Source: Snodgrassella gandavensis (GTDB lineage Bacteria > Pseudomonadota > Gammaproteobacteria > Burkholderiales > Neisseriaceae). Taken from it: 64,000 bases of DNA. Location: NCBI RefSeq assembly GCF_914768025.1, contig NZ_CAJZCE010000006.1, forward strand, positions 1-64,000, in the 5' to 3' direction. The position numbers and the translations under genes were made by a program. Below the pieces are notes generated by a model that was not told where the DNA came from, ran no database searches, and was given only the letters and a program-made list of their open reading frames with translations. Of this stretch, positions 9,704 through 19,058 are shown one piece after another. Numbering within the stretch: position 1 is the first letter of the stretch; each line of letters begins with the position of its first letter.

Positions 9704-9989
9704 ACTCTGGCCATGGGTGTAACTTTATTATGGCCTGCGCTTAAACTGCCTGAGTAGAATCGTATTCAGGTTTTCATCGCGGTTATTATACTAAAATTCG
9801 CACTTTGTCTGGTGCAGATAAATATTTATCTACGCTAGTATTATTAAACATGTCCAGCCACCATGTCCCTAATGACCAGAACAAGCTGTCTGATGATTTT
9901 TTTCTTTACGCTGTATTAAGCTTTTATTACTGTGATGCAATTGTTCCCGCATCAATCAGCATAGCATACGGATTTCAGCAGCGTACTGG
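9704..9989. other. Intergenic, no supported gene
   Basis: About 290 bp between the tldD terminator and the convergent small gene at 9990. A 62-residue plus-strand ORF (9805-9993) has no ribosome site or recognisable family and is not called. Confidence 0.4.
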
Positions 9990-10367
9990 CTAAACTGCAC
10001 TGATGCATCGTTCACCACATAACATCAGCCGGTAGCGTTTGGGAATGATTTCTACACATACTTTGCTTTCTCGGCACCACAAACCACAAATAAAAATTTT
10101 ATCCGCAATACTGTCGCAATAATCACGATACGGCTGGATGTAGTCATCGGTTATCGTTATGTCACAATGAGCAGGTGGTTCCAATGCCAACAACAGCACT
10201 ATCCGGCTGTACTGCTTGTACATAAATTTATCGACACCAATTTGGTACCGCCCCCTTAACTGGTCAATTTTCGATGCAGGTAAATATTCTGCAAGTAAAT
10301 TTTTGATATAGCAAAATTTTGTTTCGTTTGCAGGAACATAATAGTAATATTTATTAATTGTTTCCAT
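9990..10367 (-). CDS. Hypothetical protein, 125 aa
   Basis: I do not recognise this protein. It starts METINKYYYYVPANETKFCYI, is soluble with no signal peptide, and has five cysteines, three of them in the last third (FICGLWCRESKVC). An AAGG ribosome site stands 7 bases before ATG 10367, which supports translation. It is divergent from the secreted protein gene at 10419, with about 50 bp between starts, so the two may share control. A small cytoplasmic protein opposite a secreted one could be an immunity or regulatory partner, but nothing in the sequence shows that. Confidence 0.5.
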   Translation of the reverse strand: METINKYYYYVPANETKFCYIKNLLAEYLPASKIDQLRGRYQIGVDKFMYKQYSRIVLLLALEPPAHCDITITDDYIQPYRDYCDSIADKIFICGLWCRESKVCVEIIPKRYRLMLCGERCISAV

Positions 10368-10418
10368 AACACCTTTTTAAGCTACTTCTTTAACCTAAGC
10401 TATTCTGTGAGCCGCCAT

Positions 10419-11030
10419 ATGTTTGTTACCCGAAAAATCAAATCTAAGCCCAGCCTGATAAAGTTCCTGATAGTCAGCACTTTATTAAGTTTAAACTTTA
10501 ATCTTGCCATGGCGCAGGATATGCCGAACGATGCAGCCCCACAGGCGCGGATACGTATATTCGGGCAAAACGGCAAGCCTACCAATATGAAATACAGCTT
10601 TCAGGGACATGTGGTAAAAGAATCAACCGGTGGCAATATGGGCGGTGCATTTGCTTCATTATTGGGTGTAGCCCGTAACAGCACTATCGGCATACCAGCC
10701 ACTACCACTCTGGATACCATGAGGCAGCATAATCACAATCTGTCGAAGCTGTATTACCGTGAATTCACTATCCCGGCCAACGTACCCATTACCATATCCA
10801 ACGCCATTATTGGCCTAACCAACGTTAACGATACCCATCATGATGGAAAAATAATTACTTACCAGCCATCATGCCAGAGTAACAAGCTCACATTTGTGGC
10901 CAGACCAGGTAGAGATTACGAAGCTATTGCTGCTTCCACATCCGCCCAGTGTGGTGTTATTCTGCTGGAGGTAAATGCAGATGGTTCAACGACACCATTG
11001 GTTAACGTAGAAGAATCTGCTGACCACTAA
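10419..11030 (+). CDS. Secreted hypothetical protein
   Basis: The 203-residue protein begins with a classical Sec signal: basic VTRKIKSK, a hydrophobic core (FLIVSTLLSLNFNLA) and a cleavage-type AMAQD around residue 32. The mature part of about 170 residues contains two cysteines (PSCQ and AQCG) that could form a disulphide, and a glycine-rich stretch GGNMGGAFASLLG. It is predicted periplasmic or secreted. No enzyme motif is recognised. A GTG at 10407 is in frame; ATG 10419 is preferred because it gives a normal signal length, although neither has a strong ribosome site. It is divergent from the 125-residue gene at 9990-10367. Confidence 0.65.
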   Translation: MFVTRKIKSKPSLIKFLIVSTLLSLNFNLAMAQDMPNDAAPQARIRIFGQNGKPTNMKYSFQGHVVKESTGGNMGGAFASLLGVARNSTIGIPATTTLDTMRQHNHNLSKLYYREFTIPANVPITISNAIIGLTNVNDTHHDGKIITYQPSCQSNKLTFVARPGRDYEAIAASTSAQCGVILLEVNADGSTTPLVNVEESADH

Positions 11031-11565
11031 AATTACAAACTAGTGCTGCCTTATTCGCGACTACATTCATAGTCACAGATTTAAGGCGGCTATAGCCATA
11101 ATGATTTAAGCCAGCCAACTGGCCATGTTGCCACTGGCTGGTAAAATTAAACGTTTACATAAAATTTGAAACTATCTGGATAAATAAAATACCCGCAGCT
11201 ATATATCTCTCTCTTAACAAAACCTGTCAATCAGGCATTTTTCGGATAGCAGTGGGAACACAAGGTGCCCATTTCCTGATTTTCTGTATACAGAAAACAA
11301 AGCATTTGCTGATACTTCCAAAAGAAACTTCAAGTCTGCCTGCATTTCCCCAACTTTCGCCCTTGGCCACCAGCAAAATCCACACCAGATAGCGGTACCT
11401 GTTTTTATATTTTTCTGTATCTTTCTTAACAGGCCAGTTATAACCATGACTATAGCAACGGCCAGATTGCAAATCTGTACAATCAAACCTATAAAACAAA
11501 AAAGTGGTTGCATTCGCCAGATAAACATTTCTGGCAAACACAACCACTTTTGATCAATACAACAA
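11031..11565. other. Intergenic with hairpin and doubtful overlapping ORFs
   Basis: A hairpin CCAGCCA (11111-11117) with TGGCTGG (11135-11141) lies about 80 bp after the secreted protein gene and may end both flanking transcripts, though it lacks a T-tract. Two overlapping minus ORFs of about 106-109 residues (11214-11547) compete for the same DNA; neither has a ribosome site or recognisable family, so neither is called. They could be remnants of a decayed gene. Confidence 0.35.
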
Positions 11566-11691
11566 TTAATTAGATTCTACTGCGGCCTGTACATCGCTAT
11601 ACGGAGCTTCTTTAGTAGCGGAATGTGTCGTTGCACAGGCAGACAGTGCCATAGCAGCCAATAAAGCCCCGATTCCTAATAATTTTTTCAT
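11566..11691 (-). CDS. Small lipoprotein, 41 aa
   Basis: This short gene encodes MKKLLGIGALLAAMALSAC followed by 22 residues ending QAAVESN. The lipobox LSAC places the lipidated Cys at residue 19, so the mature peptide is about 23 residues anchored in a membrane. An AAAGGA ribosome site lies 7 bases before ATG 11691; the adjacent ATG 11694 is too close. Size and form recall entericidin-like micro-lipoproteins, but there is no sequence match I can claim. Its tail (YSDVQAAVES) resembles that of the lipoprotein at 11873-12013 (YGNLKGGVES), so the two look like paralogues. Confidence 0.75.
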   Translation of the reverse strand: MKKLLGIGALLAAMALSACATTHSATKEAPYSDVQAAVESN

Positions 11692-11872
11692 CATAGTGTC
11701 CTTTGTGATTGGTTTGAAAAACTGCTTTGCTAATCCAGTTTAACTCTACCACTATAACAATCAGTCCATACAAATTTTGCATTTTCCAACTGCATAATAT
11801 ACCCATTTTACGACACTAATTAATTCATATAGGACAATAATTTATACTTGCCAAGTTATTTAAGCAGTAAAT

Positions 11873-12013
11873 TTAATGGCCAGTATGAGATGATTCCACC
11901 CCACCTTTAAGATTGCCATATACTTCAGTCTGGCCAACGCCGGTACCATGGCTGGCACAACCTGCTAACACCAGTACACTGCACAACAAGCCTAGAGATA
12001 AAAATTTCTTCAT
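11873..12013 (-). CDS. Small lipoprotein, 46 aa
   Basis: The gene encodes MKKFLSLGLLCSVLVLAGC and a mature 28-residue tail rich in Gly and Ser. The lipobox LAGC gives Cys19 as the lipidated residue. An AAGGATGATGGA stretch precedes ATG 12013. The tail motif TEVYGNLKGGVES is like that of the neighbour at 11566-11691, which suggests tandem duplication. It lies 15 bp downstream of the gamma-carbonic anhydrase gene on the same strand and is probably cotranscribed with it. Function unknown; lipoproteins this small are often envelope-stress related. Confidence 0.75.
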   Translation of the reverse strand: MKKFLSLGLLCSVLVLAGCASHGTGVGQTEVYGNLKGGVESSHTGH

Positions 12014-12028
12014 TCCATCATCCTTACA

Positions 12029-12568
12029 TTAAGAGTTAACTTGGTAGTTTCGCATCAGTTTGACATAATGCATCGCAGAATATGGCAAAAACTCACGTTC
12101 TTTTTCTGTTAACGGGCGAATTTGCTGCACGGGAGAACCCATATACAAATAGCCACTGGCCAGCCGTTTGCGTGGCGGAACCAAACTGCCAGCACCAATC
12201 ATCACCTCATCTTCAATAATAGCGTCATCCAGCACGATTGAATTGATACCCACTAGAACGCGATTACCAATGGTGCAGCCATGCAGATTAACATGATGGC
12301 CGATGGTTACATCTTCACCAATCAGCAGGGGTGAACCATCCGGCTTTGCCGCTGTTTTATGGCTTACATGCAGCATACAGTGATCCTGAATATTGCTTCT
12401 GGCGCCAATCTGCATCCGGTTCACATCTGCACGAATCACCGCAAATGGCCACACAGATACCTGTTCGTGCAACACCACATCCCCGATAACCACTGCCATA
12501 TCATCTATATAACAACTATCAGCAATTTGTGGTTGCGTATCTAAATAAGAACGAATATTGTTTTTCAT
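12029..12568 (-). CDS. Gamma-class carbonic anhydrase-like protein (YrdA/PaaY family)
   Basis: The 179-residue protein is a left-handed beta-helix of hexapeptide repeats (for example IGDVVLHEQVSVWPFAVIRA, IGEDVTIGHHVNLHGC, VLVGINSIVLDDAIIEDEVMIGAGS). Zinc-type histidines are present in DHCMLHVSH and GHHVNLHG, as in gamma-carbonic anhydrases; the order is VIRADVNRMQIG, then HVSH, then GHH. The C-terminus YMGSPVQQIRPLTEKE is typical of the YrdA/PaaY group. These trimers bind metal; activity as carbonic anhydrase or as thioesterase varies among members. It is probably cotranscribed with the small lipoprotein 15 bp downstream. Confidence 0.9.
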   Translation of the reverse strand: MKNNIRSYLDTQPQIADSCYIDDMAVVIGDVVLHEQVSVWPFAVIRADVNRMQIGARSNIQDHCMLHVSHKTAAKPDGSPLLIGEDVTIGHHVNLHGCTIGNRVLVGINSIVLDDAIIEDEVMIGAGSLVPPRKRLASGYLYMGSPVQQIRPLTEKEREFLPYSAMHYVKLMRNYQVNS

Positions 12569-12697
12569 GGTTTTGACCTTATCCTATTACATTATACAAC
12601 ATCATTTAGAGCAGAAGATAAACAGCAGCTCCTGTCCCATCCACCCGATTTACCTGAAAAGCCGCAAATTTACAGGTATTTTTCTCATGAGAATACT

Positions 12698-14797
12698 ATG
12701 TCTGAAAATGTTTTGTTGAATCTGGATAGCGAACCGCGCTTTGATGCCATCAGCGCCACTGATATTGAACCGGCCATGACTGAAGCCATGAATCAGGCCA
12801 ATGCCGCCATTACCGCGCTGAAAGCAGAATCTGGCGTAAACTGGAATAACACGGTAGAAGCATTAACCAATATCACCGAACGTGTCGGCCGTATCTGGGG
12901 GGTGGTTGCCCATTTAAACAGCGTGGCCGATACGCCTGAATTACGCGCAGCCTATAATGCCCTGATGCCAAAAGTAAGCGAATTTTTCACTGCCATCAGT
13001 CAGGATATCGCTTTATATGAGCGCTTCAAGAATATCAAGGCCAGTGCAGAATATGCACAATTGAGCGCAGCACAGCAAACCAAACTGAATCATGATTTAC
13101 GCGATTTCGTTCTGAGCGGCGCCGAATTGCCGGCACAGGAACAAGCCGAATTTGCAGCCTTGCAGGCTGAAGGCGCACAACTTTCTGCTGCATTCAGCCA
13201 GAATGTACTTGATGCCACCGACGCGTTTGCATTGTATTTTGCCAATGGAGAAGCACTGGCCGGCAAAGAGAATGCATCCAGCCACAGCAGCACCGCTGCC
13301 GATTTTGCCCACGACAGTGAAATCAGCGGGCTGACAGAAGAAGCTCTGGCCATGTTTGCCGCCGCAGCCGAAGCCGCAGGTAAAACCGGCTATAAAATCG
13401 GCCTGCAAATGCCGCATTATCTGGCCGTAATGCAATACGCGCACAACCGTGAACTGCGTCGGCAGCTCTATCATGCCTACTCAACCCGTGCCAGCGAGCT
13501 GGGTGACGCCAAATGGGATAATACCGCCAATATCAACCGTATCCTGCAAATCGCCGCACGTGAAGCACAATTACTGGGTTTTCAGAATTATGCCGAACTG
13601 TCTCTGGCCACCAAAATGGCCGATACGCCGCAGCAGGTACTGGCATTCCTGCAAGACTTGGCCAGTCGCGCTAAACCATTTGCCGAAAAAGATTTGGCCG
13701 AAGTTAAAGCATTTGCCCATGAACAGCTCGGACTGGATGATTTACAGCCATGGGATGTTACCTATGCCAGCGAAAAACTGCGTCAGGCCAAGTATGCATT
13801 CAGCCAGACTGAAGTAAAAAAATATTTCCCCGCCGACCGCGTACTGGCCGGTCTGTTTGCCCAGATTGACAAACTATATGGCGTGCATTTTATTGAAAAG
13901 CAGGTACCGGTATGGCACCCGGATGTACGCTATTATGAGCTGGAACAGGGCGGTGCCATTATTGGCGGTGTATACATGGATTTGTATGCCCGTGCCGGTA
14001 AGCGCGGTGGCGCATGGATGAATGACTACCGCGGCCGCCGCCGTTTCACCAGCGGAGATCATACCGGCCAGCTCCAGACACCGATTGCCTATCTGGTATG
14101 CAACTTTACCCCACCCGTAGCCGGTAATACTGCACGCTTAAGCCACGATGAAATCTTGACTCTGTTCCACGAAACTGGTCACGGCCTGCATCATCTGCTT
14201 ACTCAGGTAGATGAGCTGGGTGTATCCGGCATTAATGGCGTGGAGTGGGATGCTGTAGAAATGCCCAGCCAGTTTATGGAAAACTTTGTCTGGGAATACG
14301 ATGTGCTGGCTGGCATGAGTAGCCATCAGGATACCGGCGCGCCTTTACCTAAAGAGCTTTACGACAAAATGCTGGCGGCTAAAAACTTCCAGACCGGCCT
14401 GTTTATGCTGCGCCAGATGGAATTTGCCCAGTTTGATATGGAAATCTACAGCCATCCGGGCTGCGACTGGCAACAAACCTTGCAGGAAGTGCGCCGCAGG
14501 GTAGCGGTGATGCCACAGCCAGACTTTAACCGCTTTGCCCATTCGTTCAGCCATATCTTTGCCGGTGGTTATTCTGCCGGTTACTACAGCTATAGCTGGG
14601 CAGAAGTGCTTTCTGCTGATATCTATGCTGCGTTTGAGGAAGAAGCTGATGCAGCTGCCACAGGTAAGCGTTTCTGGCGTGAAGTCCTTGCGGTAGGCGG
14701 CTCCCGCCCGGCCATGGCGTCATTCAAAGCTTTCCGCGGCCGCGAGCCACAAATTGATGCGCTGTTGCGTCATTGTGGTTTTAATGAAGCAGCCTGA
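12698..14797 (+). CDS. prlC: Oligopeptidase A (M3 metallopeptidase)
   Basis: Oligopeptidase A is a cytoplasmic zinc peptidase that clears short peptides, including cleaved signal peptides. The 699-residue product has the M3 length and the HEXXH site HETGH at residues 491-495, within LTLFHETGHGLHHLL, with the third ligand glutamate in the downstream GVEWDAVEMPSQFMENF segment. The family ending, GGYSAGYYSYSWAEVLSADIYAAF with a tyrosine-rich substrate loop, is present. GAG stands 6 bases before ATG 12698. It is monocistronic with its own terminator. Also called opdA. Confidence 0.95.
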   Translation: MSENVLLNLDSEPRFDAISATDIEPAMTEAMNQANAAITALKAESGVNWNNTVEALTNITERVGRIWGVVAHLNSVADTPELRAAYNALMPKVSEFFTAISQDIALYERFKNIKASAEYAQLSAAQQTKLNHDLRDFVLSGAELPAQEQAEFAALQAEGAQLSAAFSQNVLDATDAFALYFANGEALAGKENASSHSSTAADFAHDSEISGLTEEALAMFAAAAEAAGKTGYKIGLQMPHYLAVMQYAHNRELRRQLYHAYSTRASELGDAKWDNTANINRILQIAAREAQLLGFQNYAELSLATKMADTPQQVLAFLQDLASRAKPFAEKDLAEVKAFAHEQLGLDDLQPWDVTYASEKLRQAKYAFSQTEVKKYFPADRVLAGLFAQIDKLYGVHFIEKQVPVWHPDVRYYELEQGGAIIGGVYMDLYARAGKRGGAWMNDYRGRRRFTSGDHTGQLQTPIAYLVCNFTPPVAGNTARLSHDEILTLFHETGHGLHHLLTQVDELGVSGINGVEWDAVEMPSQFMENFVWEYDVLAGMSSHQDTGAPLPKELYDKMLAAKNFQTGLFMLRQMEFAQFDMEIYSHPGCDWQQTLQEVRRRVAVMPQPDFNRFAHSFSHIFAGGYSAGYYSYSWAEVLSADIYAAFEEEADAAATGKRFWREVLAVGGSRPAMASFKAFRGREPQIDALLRHCGFNEAA

Positions 14798-14816
14798 ATT
14801 TAGGCTCAATACAGAC

Positions 14817-14842
14817 AACGCGGTGTATCACACCGCGTTTTT
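14817..14842 (+). terminator. Rho-independent terminator of prlC
   Basis: A 9-bp perfect stem AACGCGGTG / CACCGCGTT with a 5-base loop is followed by TTT. It lies 20 bp after the prlC stop. Confidence 0.85.
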
Positions 14843-15086
14843 ATTTGACCAGAGTTTGGGGCTGATATTGTATTAGCTATTCTGAACCAGACAGAAATTC
14901 TGCTTGTATTCAAAATAATTACCATTAAATCTATGCTGATAAACTAAAGTTTATTATTAAAAACATTCTGTACTTAAAAAAACCGGCTTATTACTACTTA
15001 ACGTAATTATGTTTAAAAATTAGCTATATTAATAAAAAATAATTAACATGATATGATTTGGCTACTGCTTATGACAATTTGCATAG

Positions 15087-16799
15087 ATGAAGAAAATGGT
15101 TAATACAAATAAAAACTATTGGTTTTTAGGGGCTTGTTTTAATGATAATGATGACCAGAGTGAACATTTTATCAACAAAGGCGAATGGCTATACAACGGC
15201 AATAATAGCAAGGATATAGAGCTGATTCGTTTAATTAGCACTGGTGATCAGGTTGCAATCAAGGCTACTTACGTACAAACAGATGATTTGCCTTTCGATA
15301 CACAAGGCTACCCTGTTTCGGTAATGAAAATTAAAGCCATCGGTACTGTTATCGACAATCCGGGCGATGGTAAATCCCTGAAAATCGAGTGGCAAAAATG
15401 CACTCCTGAAAAAAAATGGTATTTTTATACCAGCTTAAAAACCATCTGGCAGGTAAATATTTCCAGCTGGCAATCTGAGCAATTGGTTAATTTCACCTTT
15501 CATAATCAGCCACAGGATATCAACAGATTTTGCAACGCACCCTATTGGCGGGAACGTTTTGGTGATATCAATCTTGCCAAACAACAATTAAATGACATTA
15601 TAAATCAGGTGCAGGAAAATAATGGCTGGCAACAAACAGTACTGGGTTTCATTCAGGAGCTTTGTCAGCAAAATGATAGCGGTATTTTTACCCGGCAACA
15701 ATTTCTGAATCAGTATCAGCAGCAGCTGCAAATACTATACCCAAATAATAAAACAATAGGCCAATCCGTGAGCCGAACCTTGCAGGAATTACGCGATAAA
15801 AAAATTTTGTTTTTTAAGGGAAATGGGCAATACAAACTATCAGATTATAATTCTGATACTACAGATGAAAAAGATACTGATATTCTGAAGAGTATTGACC
15901 AGCCTATAGTCAGAGAACCTTATACTCTGAACGACTTAATAGCAGAAGGCTGCTTTATCGATCCGGATCAGTTAGCAATCATTCAGGCAAGATTAACTGA
16001 AAAGAAAAACCTGATTTTACAGGGGCCACCCGGTACAGGAAAAACCTGGCTTGCCAAACGCTTGGCTCATGTAATAGTTGGCTATCGCGATTTTGATAAT
16101 ATTAAAGCGATCCAGTTTCATCCGAATATGTCATACGAGGATTTTATCCGTGGCTATCGCCCATCCAGTAATGGCAAGCTTGAATTAATTGATGGCCCTT
16201 TTATCGAAATAGCCAATCGGGCGAGAAACGATGCCAATACAAACTATGTAGTCGTAATTGAGGAAGTCAATCGTGGTAATCCGGCACAGATTTTTGGAGA
16301 AATGCTAACCCTGCTGGAAGCTAATAAGCGTACTGCTCAAGAAGCACTGGAATTAACCTATAAACGCGAACATGAAAAGGGCTTTTTTATTCCAGATAAT
16401 CTGTATGTAATTGGTACCATGAATATTGCCGATCGTTCACTGGCGATGGTTGATTTTGCCTTGCGGCGCCGCTTTGCATTCTTCAATCTGCACCCACATT
16501 TTGGTGATATGTGGCGAGAATACATGACTGAAAAAACCACTATTTCACCAGAAAAACTACAGGATTGGCAGCAACGTATGCACCAACTGAACCAGCTAAT
16601 CAGTGACGATCCCATGCTGGGAGCTGCATTTACGATCGGGCACAGCTACCTGACCAGCAATAAGCCGATAGCAGACGCTGACAACTGGTTTAGGCATATC
16701 ATTCAAACTGAAATCCAGCCCTTATTGGCGGAATACTGGTTTGATGAACCGGATAAAATTAAAGATGCCATAGAATTATTACTGTCTGATGCCAGCTAG
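15087..16799 (+). CDS. mcrB: McrB-family AAA+ GTPase of a type IV restriction system
   Basis: McrB forms the nucleotide-driven ring that, with McrC, cuts modified DNA. The 570-residue protein has an N-terminal domain of about 120 residues (NYWFLGACF, ending WYFYTSLKTIWQV) that looks like the EVE/PUA-like modified-base readers of some McrB relatives. A linker with a winged-helix look follows, then the AAA+ module: Walker A GPPGTGKT (313-320), Walker B VVVIEEVN (about 388-395) and the McrB signature in MNIADRSLA (445-453). Here the usual NTADRS reads NIADRS. mcrC starts 5 bp after its stop, so the two form an operon. Start ATG 15087; ATG 15096 is a close alternative. The upstream 240 bp are AT-rich, consistent with an acquired island. 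Confidence 0.9.
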   Translation: MKKMVNTNKNYWFLGACFNDNDDQSEHFINKGEWLYNGNNSKDIELIRLISTGDQVAIKATYVQTDDLPFDTQGYPVSVMKIKAIGTVIDNPGDGKSLKIEWQKCTPEKKWYFYTSLKTIWQVNISSWQSEQLVNFTFHNQPQDINRFCNAPYWRERFGDINLAKQQLNDIINQVQENNGWQQTVLGFIQELCQQNDSGIFTRQQFLNQYQQQLQILYPNNKTIGQSVSRTLQELRDKKILFFKGNGQYKLSDYNSDTTDEKDTDILKSIDQPIVREPYTLNDLIAEGCFIDPDQLAIIQARLTEKKNLILQGPPGTGKTWLAKRLAHVIVGYRDFDNIKAIQFHPNMSYEDFIRGYRPSSNGKLELIDGPFIEIANRARNDANTNYVVVIEEVNRGNPAQIFGEMLTLLEANKRTAQEALELTYKREHEKGFFIPDNLYVIGTMNIADRSLAMVDFALRRRFAFFNLHPHFGDMWREYMTEKTTISPEKLQDWQQRMHQLNQLISDDPMLGAAFTIGHSYLTSNKPIADADNWFRHIIQTEIQPLLAEYWFDEPDKIKDAIELLLSDAS

Positions 16800-16804
16800 C
16801 TGTT

Positions 16805-17908
16805 ATGAATCTGTCTAATCAATCAACAGTAAAAACTACCGTAGCCACTGTACCTATTAGAAACATTTGGCTGCTTTTACTCTATGCTTCTGACCTGTAC
16901 CAGACACTTGGCAAACAGCAACGGGTACAACTGGAAAATAACCCAGAGGATCTGATCAAGCTGGTGGCCAAACTGTATTGTCAGGCCGTAGGTAAAAGGC
17001 TGATGCGCTCATTATCCTGTGGCTATCAGCAACATACTCAGGTACTGAATCGTGTCAGGGGAAAAATAGATATGCTTGTCACAACACGACAACAACTACT
17101 GGAAAAAGGCCGAATTAAATGCTATTTTGATAATTTAACCATTGATACACCTAAAAACCGTTATATCCATGCGGCTGCACATGCCTTGCTGCCACAGTTA
17201 CAGGATAAGATATTAATTCGACAATGCCAGAAAATCATCAGCCGTTTTACGGTGCTGAAAATAGGCCAGTCAACTCACTATAACTATTTAACCGACTATT
17301 TCGATCAGTCAGGCAAACAGGATAAAACCCTGCTCACCCTGTGCCGGCTTATTTTTAATCTGGCCATTCCTACTGAGCTGGCAGGTATACATCAGGTCGA
17401 ACAGGTAGAAAAAAACGATCACTGGTTACGGCATTTATTTGAAAAAGCAGTAGCTGGATTTTGCCGGGCAAACCTGAATAGCAACGATTGGAAAATAAGC
17501 ACAGGCAAACGGTTATACTGGCAGCAGCAACAGGCTAGCTCTGGCATAAAAAATTTTCTGCCTAATATGCAAACAGATCTGATTATTGAGCATCGCAGCT
17601 GCAATCATCGGCTGATTATTGATACCAAATGCACAAATATCCTAAAACCATCTCGGTTCAGCGAAAAAACATTTAGCAGTAATCATATTTATCAACTGTT
17701 TGCTTATCTCAAAAGCCAAGAGAATATCACTGATTCAGCTTCTCTAAATGCTTCGGGAATGTTACTGTACCCTACTATAGACAGTGAAGTTAGAGAACAA
17801 GTATTCATTCAGGGTCATCACTTAAGCTTTAATACCATTGATTTAAGCCTAGACACAGCTCTTATCAGAAACAATCTATTAACCTTATTGAGTAAATGTG
17901 CCTGTTAA
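16805..17908 (+). CDS. mcrC: McrC-family restriction endonuclease subunit
   Basis: McrC supplies the nuclease of the McrBC complex and stimulates the McrB GTPase. The 367-residue product begins with the family pattern PIRNIWLLLLYASDL (residues 18-32). It carries a PD-(D/E)xK site: Asp258 in MQTDLII and Asp273-Thr-Lys275 in RLIIDTKCTN. Both catalytic elements are intact, so the system is probably active. It follows mcrB by 5 bp and depends on the same promoter. Modified-cytosine DNA is the likely target by family, but the EVE-like reader in McrB may set a different specificity. Confidence 0.9.
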   Translation: MNLSNQSTVKTTVATVPIRNIWLLLLYASDLYQTLGKQQRVQLENNPEDLIKLVAKLYCQAVGKRLMRSLSCGYQQHTQVLNRVRGKIDMLVTTRQQLLEKGRIKCYFDNLTIDTPKNRYIHAAAHALLPQLQDKILIRQCQKIISRFTVLKIGQSTHYNYLTDYFDQSGKQDKTLLTLCRLIFNLAIPTELAGIHQVEQVEKNDHWLRHLFEKAVAGFCRANLNSNDWKISTGKRLYWQQQQASSGIKNFLPNMQTDLIIEHRSCNHRLIIDTKCTNILKPSRFSEKTFSSNHIYQLFAYLKSQENITDSASLNASGMLLYPTIDSEVREQVFIQGHHLSFNTIDLSLDTALIRNNLLTLLSKCAC

Positions 17909-17999
17909 TATATCGATTCGGATTTTTGTTTTTTATTTAAAATATGTTAGCACGAAATAATTAACAAATATTAGTTTACAATAATATATTTAATAGCGA

Positions 18000-19058
18000 C
18001 TAAAATAATGATTTTAATTTTTCCCACCAGCTCATAGATTCCAATTTTTGTAATTTAATTTGTAATTCTTTATTTATTCTTTCAGATTCTACTAACTTAA
18101 TTTCTAAGGACTGACAGTTTTCATTTGCAATATTAAGCATTTCATTCATCTTTGTGTATTTATAAAGTAATTCCTGATTTAATCTGCTAGATTCTTCTAA
18201 TTTATTTTCTGAACACAGAAAATTCTGCTTCTGAAAATTTAAATCTTCTTCTATCTTTTTGTATTTATCACTTATATCGTTCTTTTCTTGCTTGCATAGC
18301 TGAATTTGTTTTATATATGATTTAAGCTCTTCTTCTTTTAAATTCAATTGTTTTTGGTAATATAGATCTGAACTAGGATCTGAAACGATACGTCCATAAA
18401 CCCGTTCTGTAAATGTTTTTGTTAAAAATTGATGGTAATTCTCCACATCTGTACTATCAAATCTTTGTTTTTTGACTTCTTTTAAAAACTGAATTTTTTC
18501 TGATATATAAACTTCTATTATTGGTATATTATGGTTAAAGAAATCTTTTATTTTCTGGGGTTCGCATTTATGATTTACAACAACTTCAATTGCCACTTTA
18601 CCATTCCATTTATTGGCCAGCTCACATTCAGAATCAAAATATCCAATCAGATCAGGGAAATAAAATCTCCCATTTTCAAACTGGAGCCGCGGCCCCTCTT
18701 GAAGATGTGAAAAATTTAAATGGTAACATTCTTGTCCTATTACAAATTTTATTTTTTTTAATTCCGATAAAACTGAAATAGCCACAGAATGAGAAATTGA
18801 TTCATTATCTCCATTTTGGTTATTGCCACCTTTCATATTTTCAGCATATCTAAAAAAACCATTTTTAACTGGAGTCATTCTAGAGCGATTTGATTCATTT
18901 GTCTGAGTACTATAAAAAGTTAATTTATTATATTCTTCAGGAAAATTTTGTTTCATTTTCAAAACCTCCCATATATAAAATTTTCTCAGGCTTGAGTGTT
19001 GGTGTTGAATAAAATCGTTTTGTTTATTTTTAGCATATGCCCATATTTTTTTTACCAT
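18000..19058 (-). CDS. CoiA-like putative nuclease with C-terminal coiled coil
   Basis: The 352-residue protein has an N-terminal domain with a likely PD-(D/E)xK-type core: FPDLIGYF (Asp136), then KVAIEVVVNHK (Glu158), then a helix and IPIIEVYI. This matches the layout of competence CoiA-like nucleases, where the last strand reads ipvIWv. The usual third residue after the Glu (Gln or Lys) is Val here, so activity is uncertain. Residues from about 225 to the end form a long coiled coil (KEEELKSYIKQIQLCKQEKN and on). AGGAG stands 7 bases before ATG 19058, preferred over ATG 19064. It is convergent with mcrBC, 92 bp away, suggesting a shared defence island. Confidence 0.6.
   Translation of the reverse strand: MVKKIWAYAKNKQNDFIQHQHSSLRKFYIWEVLKMKQNFPEEYNKLTFYSTQTNESNRSRMTPVKNGFFRYAENMKGGNNQNGDNESISHSVAISVLSELKKIKFVIGQECYHLNFSHLQEGPRLQFENGRFYFPDLIGYFDSECELANKWNGKVAIEVVVNHKCEPQKIKDFFNHNIPIIEVYISEKIQFLKEVKKQRFDSTDVENYHQFLTKTFTERVYGRIVSDPSSDLYYQKQLNLKEEELKSYIKQIQLCKQEKNDISDKYKKIEEDLNFQKQNFLCSENKLEESSRLNQELLYKYTKMNEMLNIANENCQSLEIKLVESERINKELQIKLQKLESMSWWEKLKSLF

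Noticed and set aside
11214-11547. Two overlapping minus ORFs of 106-109 residues
   Set aside because: Both use the same DNA in different frames, lack ribosome sites and give no recognisable protein.
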